Part shown: piece after piece, positions 1 to 5,467 of the stretch
How the letters are laid out: every line of letters starts with the position of its first letter
How positions within the stretch are numbered: the stretch's first letter is position 1
Source of the DNA: Bradyrhizobium sp.
Lineage (GTDB): Bacteria > Pseudomonadota > Alphaproteobacteria > Rhizobiales > Xanthobacteraceae
Reading direction: 5' to 3'
Assembly (NCBI GenBank): GCA_013695565.1
Contig: JACDAG010000893.1
Span: 1-5,666, forward strand
Length of the DNA: 5,666 bases
Notes under the pieces: model-generated
The model's database searches: none
The model's input: the letters and a program-made list of their open reading frames with translations, nothing else
Told to the model about the DNA's origin: nothing
Position numbers and translations under genes: made by a program

Positions 1-1
1 C

Positions 2-247
2 CCCCGCGCCATCAAGAACAAGCCGCCGAACTGCCTCCTGACCGAATTCGCCGAAGCCGGGATGAAATTCTCGCTGACCTTCTGGATCGCCGACCCCGAC
101 GGCATGGACGGTGTGAAGAGCGACGTGATGCTGTCGCTGTGGGAAGCCTTCAAGCGCGAGGGCATCCGGGTTCCCTATCCGGTGCGCGAAATCCGGGTCC
201 GCGGCGGCGCGCTGCCGGTGGAATCCGTCGTGGAGGTTTCGAGCTGA
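2..247 (+). CDS. MscS-family mechanosensitive ion channel, C-terminal part (partial)
   Basis: The reading frame is open from the left edge and ends at TGA 245-247, giving the last 81 residues. The pattern FSLTFWIADPDG, then a VKSDVMLSLWEAFKREGI stretch and VPYPVREIRV, is the usual end of the cytoplasmic domain of MscS/KefA-type small-conductance channels. There, a beta-rich segment is followed by an amphipathic helix and a short strand carrying the IPxP-like element (here RVPYPVRE). Such proteins sit in the inner membrane and release solutes on hypo-osmotic shock. The membrane-spanning pore helices lie outside the window, so subfamily and total length cannot be judged. The tail after the last strand (GGALPVESVVEVSS) is short, and no further domain follows. 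The internal ATG at 62 is not the real start, because homology-like sequence continues upstream to the edge. Family assignment is by motif recognition and fairly sure. Confidence 0.8.
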   Translation, partial: PRAIKNKPPNCLLTEFAEAGMKFSLTFWIADPDGMDGVKSDVMLSLWEAFKREGIRVPYPVREIRVRGGALPVESVVEVSS

Positions 248-287
248 AATCAAGCCTTTTGAACGCCTCCAGCGCCCCAACCTCCGC

Positions 288-316
288 TTGCCGCTGACCG
301 CTCCGATCACTAAATT
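288..316 (+). promoter_or_regulatory. Possible housekeeping promoter upstream of map
   Basis: TTGCCG (288-293) and TAAATT (311-316) are separated by 17 bases, and each matches four of six positions of the sigma-70 consensus. The site lies 44 bases before the map ATG in the only non-coding stretch between the channel gene and map. The region is locally AT-rich, with AAATTAG repeated twice 12 bases apart (312-318 and 324-330). Pattern match only; alphaproteobacterial promoters are degenerate. Confidence 0.3.
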
Positions 317-360
317 AGACCGCAAATTAGCCGTTAACCATCCCGAAGCATGATCCTCCC

Positions 361-1185
361 ATGAGCTATATCGAAGCAACAGACACCTCCTTGCGAAAAA
401 CCGGCCAGATCAAACTGCATGGGCAGAGCGGGTTCGCCGGCATGCGCAAGGCAGGCGCGCTGGTCGCCAAATGCCTCGACGAGCTCACCGACATCGTCAA
501 AGAGGGCATCCCGACCTCGCGGATCGACGAGTTCGTCCGCGACTTCGCCTTTGGCAACGGCGCCTATCCGGCGACGCTGATGTACCGCGGCTACCGCTAT
601 TCGACCTGCACCTCGATCAACCACGTGGTCTGCCACGGCATGCCCGGCGATCGCGCGCTGAAGGAAGGCGACATCGTCAATATCGACGTCACCTTCATCG
701 TCGAGGGCTGGTACGGCGATTCCAGCCGCATGTATGTGATCGGCCCGATCGCCCGCAAGGCGGAGCGGCTGATCGAGATCACCTATGAAGCGATGATGCG
801 CGGCATCGCCGCGGTGAAGCCCGGCGCCACCACCGGCGATATCGGCCACGCCATCCAGAGCTACGTCGAGCCGCAGGGCATGAGCGTGGTGCGCGATTTC
901 TGCGGCCATGGCCTGGGACGCATGTTCCATGACGAGCCGAACATCATCCATATCGGCCGTCCCGGCGAGGGCGTCGCGCTGAAGCCCGGCATGTTCTTCA
1001 CCATCGAGCCGATGATCAATCTCGGCAAGCCGCATGTGAAGATCCTGTCCGACGGCTGGACCGCTGTCACGCGCGACCGTTCGCTCTCGGCACAGTTCGA
1101 ACATTCGGTCGGCGTGACCGCGACCGGCGTCGAAATCTTCACGCTGTCGCAGCGCAACGACGAGAAGCCGCTGGTTTCGGCGTAG
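361..1185 (+). CDS. map: Type I methionine aminopeptidase
   Basis: Removes the initiator methionine from nascent proteins in the cytosol; a two-metal pita-bread hydrolase. The product is 274 residues, close to the usual 250-290 of the bacterial type I enzyme. All catalytic positions are visible: substrate-binding His92 (VVCHGMPGD), then metal ligands Asp109 (VNIDVT), Asp120 (GDSSRM), His183 (CGHGLGR), Glu216 (TIEPMI) and Glu247 (QFEHSV). The roughly 20 residues before the MRKAG segment are an ordinary N-terminus, without the zinc-finger extension of some MetAP1 forms. The ATG at 361 is chosen because homologous sequence starts soon after it; its ribosome-binding site is poor (only GAAG about 13 bases upstream). 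A four-codon reading frame (ATG 350) ends in a TGA overlapping this ATG. The next gene starts directly after the TAG stop, which suggests co-transcription with it and radC. Confidence 0.97.
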   Translation: MSYIEATDTSLRKTGQIKLHGQSGFAGMRKAGALVAKCLDELTDIVKEGIPTSRIDEFVRDFAFGNGAYPATLMYRGYRYSTCTSINHVVCHGMPGDRALKEGDIVNIDVTFIVEGWYGDSSRMYVIGPIARKAERLIEITYEAMMRGIAAVKPGATTGDIGHAIQSYVEPQGMSVVRDFCGHGLGRMFHDEPNIIHIGRPGEGVALKPGMFFTIEPMINLGKPHVKILSDGWTAVTRDRSLSAQFEHSVGVTATGVEIFTLSQRNDEKPLVSA

Positions 1186-1875
1186 TTGGACCGGCGCATA
1201 CCCCTGCCGCGCAAGCCCAAGGCCGTCGTCTTCGATATGGACGGCCTGTTGATCGACACCATTCCCGCTTATGTCAGCGCCATGGTCGAGGCCGGCCGCG
1301 ACGTCGGACATGTCGTTTCAAAGGACTACGTGCTGTCGCTGGTCGGGCTGCTCGGCACCGAGCTGGAAGCTCAGCTTCGCGCCGACCATGCCGAAGCGTT
1401 TCCGCTTCCCGCCTATATGACCGCCCTCTCTGCGCGACTCGGCCCGATCCTGAACGCCGGCGTCCCCCTGAAGGCCGGCGCCATGCCATTGCTGCAAGCG
1501 CTGGCGCGAATGGATATGCCGATCGCGGCCGGCACCTCGATGATGCGGGTGGAAGCGTTGCACCATCTGAAGCACTGCCGTGTCGAACACTTCTTCCGCG
1601 CCGTTGCCGCGCGGGACGATGTGGCGCGCGGCAAGCCGCATCCGGACGTCCATCTGAAAGCGATATCGACGCTGGGGTTCGAACCCCGCGATTGCCTGAT
1701 CCTCGAAGACTCCTTCAACGGTGTGCGGGCGGCGCACGCGGCCGGTGCCATGGTGATCATGGTGCCGGATGTCGTGACGCCGACGGCGGAAATCTCGGCG
1801 CTTTGTACGCTGGTGGCCTCCGACCTGCATCAGGTCGCGGAAATCCTCGGGCGGACGGAAGCCCAAGCCCGCTGA
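1186..1875 (+). CDS. HAD-superfamily hydrolase, beta-phosphoglucomutase/phosphatase-like
   Basis: A 229-residue protein with all four HAD motifs: I, VVFDMDGLLIDT (nucleophile Asp17, acid/base Asp19); II, Thr117/Ser118 in AAGTSM; III, Lys150 in RGKPHPD; IV, ILEDSFNGV (Glu174, Asp175). Residues 28-100 between motifs I and II are mostly helical, as in the C1 helical cap of the beta-PGM/phosphoglycolate-phosphatase/HAD-IA group. It probably dephosphorylates or isomerises a small phosphorylated metabolite in the cytosol; the substrate cannot be read from sequence. The start must be the TTG at 1186 or a rarer codon: the frame is closed immediately upstream by the map TAG, and the first ATG (1237) lies inside motif I and would delete Asp17. 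No Shine-Dalgarno is visible, so translation probably depends on ribosomes ending on map. The C-terminus (after about residue 205) is a short helix with nothing recognisable. Confidence 0.9.
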   Translation: MDRRIPLPRKPKAVVFDMDGLLIDTIPAYVSAMVEAGRDVGHVVSKDYVLSLVGLLGTELEAQLRADHAEAFPLPAYMTALSARLGPILNAGVPLKAGAMPLLQALARMDMPIAAGTSMMRVEALHHLKHCRVEHFFRAVAARDDVARGKPHPDVHLKAISTLGFEPRDCLILEDSFNGVRAAHAAGAMVIMVPDVVTPTAEISALCTLVASDLHQVAEILGRTEAQAR

Positions 1876-1944
1876 TTTCCCGGCGTTCAGGCACCCCTCC
1901 CCCGCAATTCCCGATTGCAAAAACTGGCCGGCACGGCATGCTCG

Positions 1945-2664
1945 ATGCCGATGCCCGCCAAGAACAGCGATCCCAACGCCGAGCCCGCCGAGACGCCGCA
2001 TTATCACGGTCATCGCGAGCGGCTGCGCGAGCGCTTTTACACCGCCGGGCCGGACGCGCTCAGCGATTACGAGCTGCTGGAAATGGCGCTGTTCCCCGCA
2101 TTGCCCCGCCGCGACACCAAGCCGCTGGCCAAATTGCTGCTGAAGAAATTCGGCTCGTTTGCCGAAGTCGTTCACGCGCCGGAAGCGCGCTTGCGTGAAG
2201 TCGACGGGATCAAGGATGCCTCGATCAACCAGCTCAAGCTGATCGCGGCCGCCGCCGGCCGCATCGCCAAGGGCGAGATCAAACGGAGTATTGCGCTGTC
2301 GTCCTGGAACGACGTGATCGGCTATTGCCGCAGCAGCATGGCGTTTGCCGATAAAGAACAGTTCCGGCTGCTGTTCCTCGACAAGCGCAACCAGCTGATC
2401 GCCGACGAAGTGCAGCAGACCGGCACCGTCGACCACACCCCGGTCTATCCGCGCGAAGTGATTAAGCGCGCGCTGGAATTATCGGCGACCGCGCTGATCC
2501 TGGTCCACAACCACCCCTCCGGCGATCCGACGCCTTCGCAAGCCGACATCCAGATGACCAAGGCGATCGTCGATATCGCCGCCCCGCTCGGCATCTCCGT
2601 GCACGACCACATCATCGTCGGCAAGAACGGGCATTCGAGTTTGAAGGGGATGCGGCTGTTCTAG
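1945..2664 (+). CDS. radC: RadC family protein (UPF0758, JAMM/MPN domain)
   Basis: The C-terminal half is a JAMM metalloprotease-like domain with the family signature HNHPSGDPTPSQAD. In the 239-residue version the zinc ligands are His188, His190 and Asp201, preceded by the conserved TGTVDHTPVYPREV segment. The N-terminal half has the helical UPF0758 region, including a helix-hairpin-helix-like stretch around LREVDGIKDASINQ (about residues 83-96). The conserved N-terminal HYHGHRERLRERF motif is present. Despite the name, a direct role in DNA repair is not established; related proteins occur on mobile elements and near competence functions, and the biochemical activity is unknown. The start is uncertain: ATG 1945 and ATG 1951 are both in frame, and TTG 1915 would add ten unconvincing residues; none has a clear Shine-Dalgarno. 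The gene follows the HAD gene by about 70 bases on the same strand. Its TAG stop lies inside the outer stem of a palindromic repeat. Confidence 0.93.
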   Translation: MPMPAKNSDPNAEPAETPHYHGHRERLRERFYTAGPDALSDYELLEMALFPALPRRDTKPLAKLLLKKFGSFAEVVHAPEARLREVDGIKDASINQLKLIAAAAGRIAKGEIKRSIALSSWNDVIGYCRSSMAFADKEQFRLLFLDKRNQLIADEVQQTGTVDHTPVYPREVIKRALELSATALILVHNHPSGDPTPSQADIQMTKAIVDIAAPLGISVHDHIIVGKNGHSSLKGMRLF

Positions 2665-2766
2665 AGCCTTTTCCGTTTCGATTGAATCGAAACGGGGCTC
2701 TAGATTCCTTGTTTTGACGCGTTTTCTTAGCGCGAACCGGATCCACTTCGCTGGAAAACGCTATAG
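2661..2766. repeat. Compound palindromic intergenic repeat (Bradyrhizobium-type)
   Basis: Two adjoining palindromes. The first has outer arms CTAGAGCC (2661-2668) and GGCTCTAG (2696-2703), and inner arms CCGTTTCGATT (2673-2683) and AATCGAAACGG (2685-2695), with a four-T bulge on the left: 19 arm pairs in total. The second has arms GCGTTTTC (2719-2726) and GAAAACGC (2754-2761), with a weaker inner AGCG/CGCT pair (2729-2732, 2749-2752) and a GGATCC core (2739-2744). The stretch ends in CTATAG, echoing the opening CTAGAG. From memory, near-identical sequences are scattered between genes in Bradyrhizobium and relatives, so I read it as one copy of a dispersed REP/MITE-like element. No transposase is encoded. 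The first hairpin could also end or stabilise the radC transcript, although no U-run follows it directly. Confidence 0.7.
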
Positions 2767-2787
2767 AGCAACGGCAATGGCGTTGCT
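2767..2787. repeat. Small inverted repeat between the convergent radC and - strand gene
   Basis: AGCAACG (2767-2773) and CGTTGCT (2781-2787) form a perfect 7-bp stem around a 7-base loop. It lies between the radC side and the end of the - strand gene at 2833, about 45 bases past that gene's stop. It could act as a weak bidirectional transcript end, but neither strand has a T-run after it. The remaining bases up to 2832 show nothing recognisable. Confidence 0.35.
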
Positions 2788-2832
2788 TGGCGAGCGGGCC
2801 GGGCCGGAACAATGATGCCCCAAACCCATGCC

Positions 2833-3210
2833 TCACGGCTTGATCCAGTGCTGCACCGCCTCCGCCGTATCCGCCGGCGTGGTGTTGAAGCAGATCCGCA
2901 CATGCGGCACGTGGATCAGAACGAGATTGATGATCCTCTCGAACAGCAGCAATCGCTCCGCCGGCTCGCGCAGGCCGGCGCCGATCACGACACAATCCAG
3001 ATGTCTTGATGTGAACGCGGCAACGGTCACGGCCTCGGCGGTTTCGCCGAGATTGATCAAGCAACTCTCCGCGTCGTAGCCGAGTGCGCGCAACCTTTCG
3101 ATTTGCCCCTCGATGAAATTCCGCACCAGGTCCGGCGTCAGCCCCGGGAAGCCGCTGAGGTCCACGAGGGAAAGCTCGATACCGATCGCGAGCACGGTCT
3201 TTTTCGCCAT
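2833..3210 (-). CDS. Uncharacterised small alpha/beta protein
   Basis: I do not recognise a named family. The 125-residue product alternates predicted strands and helices: strand TVLAIGI, helix about 26-43, strand AESCLIN, helix about 56-68, strand LDCVVIGAG, helix about 83-98, strand VRICFN, helix about 112-123. This looks like a compact Rossmann- or flavodoxin-like fold. It is not clearly a CheY receiver: there is no obvious acidic pocket with a central phosphorylatable Asp after strand 3 (DCVVIGAG has a Gly-rich loop instead). No signal peptide or membrane segment is evident, so it is probably cytosolic. I prefer the ATG at 3210, which has GGAA nine bases upstream and starts MAKKTVLAIG. 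The ATG at 3258 would add 16 residues (MRALIPRSFHSAWNKR), with AAGGAA eleven bases upstream of it, and is a real alternative. It runs divergently from the ABM gene. Coding nature is supported by the clean fold pattern and in-family codon use. Confidence 0.7.
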   Translation of the reverse strand: MAKKTVLAIGIELSLVDLSGFPGLTPDLVRNFIEGQIERLRALGYDAESCLINLGETAEAVTVAAFTSRHLDCVVIGAGLREPAERLLLFERIINLVLIHVPHVRICFNTTPADTAEAVQHWIKP

Positions 3211-3295
3211 GCGTTTGTTCCATGCCGAGTGAAAGGATCGCGGAATCAACGCACGCATCCTCGTGCTGGTTCCTTATTCGTCGCGGATAGTACAA

Positions 3296-3311
3296 TTCGA
3301 CTACCGTCGAA
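3296..3311. promoter_or_regulatory. Short dyad in divergent intergenic region, possible operator
   Basis: TTCGAC (3296-3301) and GTCGAA (3306-3311) are perfect inverted arms around a 4-base spacer. The dyad lies between the - strand alpha/beta gene and the ABM gene, where a regulator of either could bind. Nothing in the window identifies a binding protein, and a six-base arm can occur by chance. Confidence 0.25.
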
Positions 3312-3318
3312 GCATTCT

Positions 3319-3346
3319 TGTCGAGAACTTTGCGATGATGATCGTC
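3319..3346 (+). promoter_or_regulatory. Possible ECF sigma promoter before the ABM gene
   Basis: TGTCGA (3319-3324) is followed 18 bases later by CGTC (3343-3346). This resembles the TGTCGA -35 and CGWC -10 elements that I recall for ECF42-type sigma factors, one of which is encoded (frameshifted) about 1.6 kb away. The placement, about 40 bases before the ABM ATG, suits a promoter. The 18-base spacing is at the long end for ECF promoters and the match is short. Confidence 0.25.
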
Positions 3347-3372
3347 AGTCGCCGGAACCGGCGCTGACTTTT
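3344..3372 (+). promoter_or_regulatory. Hairpin with T-tract just before the ABM ribosome-binding site
   Basis: Arms GTCAG-T-CGCCGG (3344-3355) and CCGGCG-CTGAC (3358-3368) pair perfectly apart from one bulged T (3349). TTTT follows (3369-3372), and the AGGAG Shine-Dalgarno (3376-3380) begins three bases later. As RNA, a realistic form is a GAAC tetraloop on a five-pair GC stem plus a five-pair lower stem. It could be a 5' leader attenuator, a structure affecting ribosome access, or simply a dimeric repressor's operator. The T-run is short for a strong intrinsic terminator. Confidence 0.45.
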
Positions 3373-3386
3373 CACAGGAGAACAAC

Positions 3387-3698
3387 ATGGCAGCAACAGA
3401 CACCGCCAATCAAAGCCTGGTCGTGACCGCGTTCTGGGAGGTCAATCCGGGCGAGGAAGCCGCGGTTGCAAGCCTACTGAAGGATTTTCTGCCGCAGGCG
3501 CAGCGCGAACCCGGCGTCAAGGAATTCCAGATCCACCAGAATCTGGCAGAGCCGCGAAAATACTTCTTCTACGAGGTGTTTGCGGGTGAGGCAGCCTTCG
3601 CTGACCACCAGCAAACCCCGCACTTCAAGAACATCATCGTCGGCCAGGCGATTCCGAAACTCGCGAAGCGCGAACGCTCGCAGTTCCGCTTCATCTAA
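3387..3698 (+). CDS. Antibiotic biosynthesis monooxygenase (ABM) domain protein
   Basis: A 103-residue single-domain protein of the ABM family (dimeric alpha/beta barrel; members include the YgiN quinol monooxygenase and small cofactor-independent oxygenases). Visible landmarks are the strand LVVTAFWEVNPG, helix EEAAVASLLKDFLPQAQ, the EPGVKEFQIHQN turn and strand (residues 41-52), the KYFFYEVFAGEAAFADHQ segment with FYEV at 61-64, and TPHF at 77-80. Length and order match stand-alone family members. It has no signal peptide and is probably a cytosolic homodimer. The substrate cannot be inferred; stress- or quinone-related oxidation is common in the family, and some members are not catalytic. 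The start is well fixed: AGGAG at 3376-3380 lies six bases before the ATG. The stop is two bases from the 3' end of the opposing sigma gene. The leader carries a strong hairpin and a possible ECF promoter. Confidence 0.88.
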   Translation: MAATDTANQSLVVTAFWEVNPGEEAAVASLLKDFLPQAQREPGVKEFQIHQNLAEPRKYFFYEVFAGEAAFADHQQTPHFKNIIVGQAIPKLAKRERSQFRFI

Positions 3699-3700
3699 GC

Positions 3701-4971
3701 TCAAGCCAGCGCGCGGCTGCCTGCTTCGGCGGCGCGCCGTTTCAAAAATTCCTGCTCGCGCGTATTGCCGGCAAGGCTGGCCGCCGTCTCGAACGCCGCA
3801 CGCGCTTCCGCAAAGCGCCCGAGTTTGTGCAGGAGATCGCCGCGAACGCTCGGCAGCAGATGATACGTCTTCAGCACGGGCTCGTCGGCCAAACGGTCCA
3901 CGATCACCAGCGCCGCCGCCGGCCCCTCCGCCATCCCGACCGCAACTGCCCGGTTGAGCTCGATGATCGGCGAGCGCACCACCGCCGCCAGTTCGGCGTA
4001 GAGTTCTGAAATGCGTCGCCATGGCGTCTCACTGGACGTGCCTGCCTGGGCGTGACAGGCGATGATCGCCGCCTGCAACGCGTAAAAGCCGCCGGCACCG
4101 CCGAGTTCTTGTGATCGCGCCAGGGCCAGCATGCCGCGGCGAATCTGGAGCTGGTCCCACAGCCCGCGATTCTGGTCCATCAGCAGGATGGGGTCGCCGG
4201 CTTGATCCGTGCGGGCGGCGGTGCGCGAGCCGTTTAGCTCCATCAGCGCCAGCAGGCCGTGGGCCTCGGATTCCTGCGGCGCGATCGAGGTCAGCACGCG
4301 GCCCATCCGCAGCGCATCGTTACAGAGCTGCGGCCGCAGCCACTCATCGCCGCGCGCGGCGGTATAGCCCTCGTTGAAGATGAGATAGACGACCTCGAGC
4401 ACCGAGGCGAGCCGTTCGGAAAGCGCTTCGCCGCGCGGGGTCTCGTAGGCGAGCCCGGATTCCGACAGCGTCCGCTTCGCCCGCACGATTCGTTGGGCGA
4501 TCGTCGCCTCCGGCAGCAAGAAGGCACGCGCGATCTCGTCCGTGGTCAGGCCGCAGATCATCCGCAGCGCCAATGCGGCACGAGCTTCGCGCGACAGCAG
4601 CGGATGGCACGCCGTAAAGATCAGCCGCAATAATTCGTCGCCGATATCGTCTCGAGGGCTGAGTCCAGATCGGGCATGGCCTGCTGTTCCTGCTCCATGT
4701 CCCGCGCCACGATGTCGTGCTTGCGGGCGAGCATCTGGCGGCGGCGCAGCTGATCCAGCGCCCGCCGCTTGGCGATCGCCATCAACCAGGCGCCGGGCTT
4801 TTCGGGAATGCCGCTCGCGGGCCAATGCTCAATCGCCGCCAGCAGCGCTTCCTGGGTCAGGCCCTCGGCCAGCGGCACGTCGCGCAGCATCCGCGACAGG
4901 CTGGTGAGCAGCCGCGGCTGCTCGATACGCCAGATCGCGACAATGGTGCGATGGATGTCAGCGGCCGTCAT
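3701..4971 (-). pseudogene. ECF sigma factor with C-terminal extension (ECF42-like), frameshifted
   Basis: Two overlapping frames together make one sigma factor. Residues 1-107 (from ATG 4971) carry sigma region 2 (RLLTSLSRMLRDVPLAEGLT, then PGAWLMAIAKRRALDQLRRR). The frame then shifts near 4651 and continues from DDIGDELLRLIFTACHP through region 4 (about 125-175, GLTTDEIARAFLLPEATIAQ) into a 240-residue extension with EVVYLIFNEGYTA, GDPILLMDQNRGLWDQ and ELNRAVAVGMAEGPAAA, ending at TGA 3701-3703. Adding one base restores a 423-residue protein, normal for ECF42/SigJ-like factors with TPR-like tails. As written, the first frame ends after 116 residues (stop 4621-4623), and the rest lacks region 2, so neither piece should work as a sigma factor. 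The gene follows a DGPF/YCII gene by 30 bases, which is the typical ECF42 arrangement. No anti-sigma gene is seen. The ATG 4971 has only a weak GGCGG-like ribosome site. The single lesion in otherwise well-conserved sequence suggests very recent loss or a base-calling error. Confidence 0.88.
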
Positions 4972-5001
4972 CGCCGCCGACTTTGCTGCGTGGTGTGCGC
5001 C

Positions 5002-5394
5002 TCAGGAGGCAGCGTGCGCATCGACCATGCAGGCCGCCTCAAAATCCGCCGTCATGAAGGCGCGAACCTCGCAGGTGCCTTCCCAGCCCGGCATATAGTC
5101 GCGATGGACCTGCATGAACTCGACCGCCTTCTCGATCGCTTCCTGCTTGTCCCGGAGCTCGAAGATCGCATAGCCGCCGATCACTTCCTTGGCCTCGACG
5201 AACGGACCGTCGACGACACCAAGCTTGCCATCTGATATCCGCACCTGCGCCCCCAGGGTGCGCGGCTGCAGCGCGCCGCTGTTGATCATGCGGCCGGCCT
5301 TGATCTCGCGTTCGGCGAGCTTGTGCACAGCCGCCATCAGTTCGGGCGTCGGCGGCGTCGCGTGGACGGGGGTAACGATATACATGAAACGCAT
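5002..5394 (-). CDS. DGPF-domain (YCII-related) protein
   Basis: A 130-residue protein starting MRFMYIVTPV and carrying the name-giving DGPF at residues 62-65 in GVVDGPFVEAKEVIGGYAIF, followed by AVEFMQVHRDYMPGWEGTCE and VRAF. This is the YCII-related family, a dimeric alpha/beta-barrel fold. YciI itself has been linked to a His-Asp active site, but DGPF proteins have no settled biochemical function. They are the standard neighbours and likely targets of ECF42 sigma factors. It is probably cytosolic, with no signal peptide. The start is well supported: AGGAG (5402-5406 on the - strand) lies eight bases before the ATG. The last 17 residues, after VRAFMTADFEAA, are variable tail. It lies between a second DGPF gene (73 bases upstream) and the sigma gene (30 bases downstream), almost certainly in one operon. 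Over the 56 overlapping residues it is about 80% identical (45/56) to that neighbour. Confidence 0.92.
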   Translation of the reverse strand: MRFMYIVTPVHATPPTPELMAAVHKLAEREIKAGRMINSGALQPRTLGAQVRISDGKLGVVDGPFVEAKEVIGGYAIFELRDKQEAIEKAVEFMQVHRDYMPGWEGTCEVRAFMTADFEAACMVDAHAAS

Positions 5395-5467
5395 CTGAAG
5401 AACTCCTTATGAAGGCAAGCCACCGACATTGGAAATCAGCGGCCGGGATAACGACCGACAGTGCTGA

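Noticed and set aside
334..1311. Long - strand open frame (325 aa) opposite map
   Set aside because: It is antisense to a fully conserved map gene. Its protein is rich in Ala, Asp, His, Arg and Gly with no motif, as expected from the complementary strand of high-GC coding DNA.
1915..1944. TTG at 1915 as the radC start
   Set aside because: It would add ten residues (MQKLAGTACS) with no Shine-Dalgarno, and lies inside a weak GCAAT/ATTGC inverted repeat; in-frame ATGs at 1945 and 1951 fit the family N-terminus better.
1318..2436. Long - strand open frame (372 aa) opposite the HAD gene and radC
   Set aside because: It spans two unrelated genes that carry all their catalytic motifs on the + strand; no recognisable domain, low-complexity composition.
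2612..3409. - strand open frame (265 aa) covering the repeat and the alpha/beta gene
   Set aside because: It runs through palindromic non-coding sequence and the end of radC, and its translation is Arg/Ala-rich without fold-like pattern, unlike the alternative frame at 2833-3210.
4640..4665. Programmed ribosomal frameshift in the sigma gene
   Set aside because: No X-XXY-YYZ slippery heptamer or homopolymer run is present at the junction, and I know of no recoding in this sigma family, so a mutation or sequencing error is the simpler reading.
4717..5235. + strand open frame (172 aa) opposite the sigma and DGPF genes
   Set aside because: It overlaps both well-identified - strand genes and has no motif; a GC-rich shadow.
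5395..5467. Promoter between the two DGPF genes (TGTCGG occurs twice on the - strand)
   Set aside because: Neither copy is followed at ECF spacing by a CGWC-type -10 box, and the gap is short enough for one transcript.
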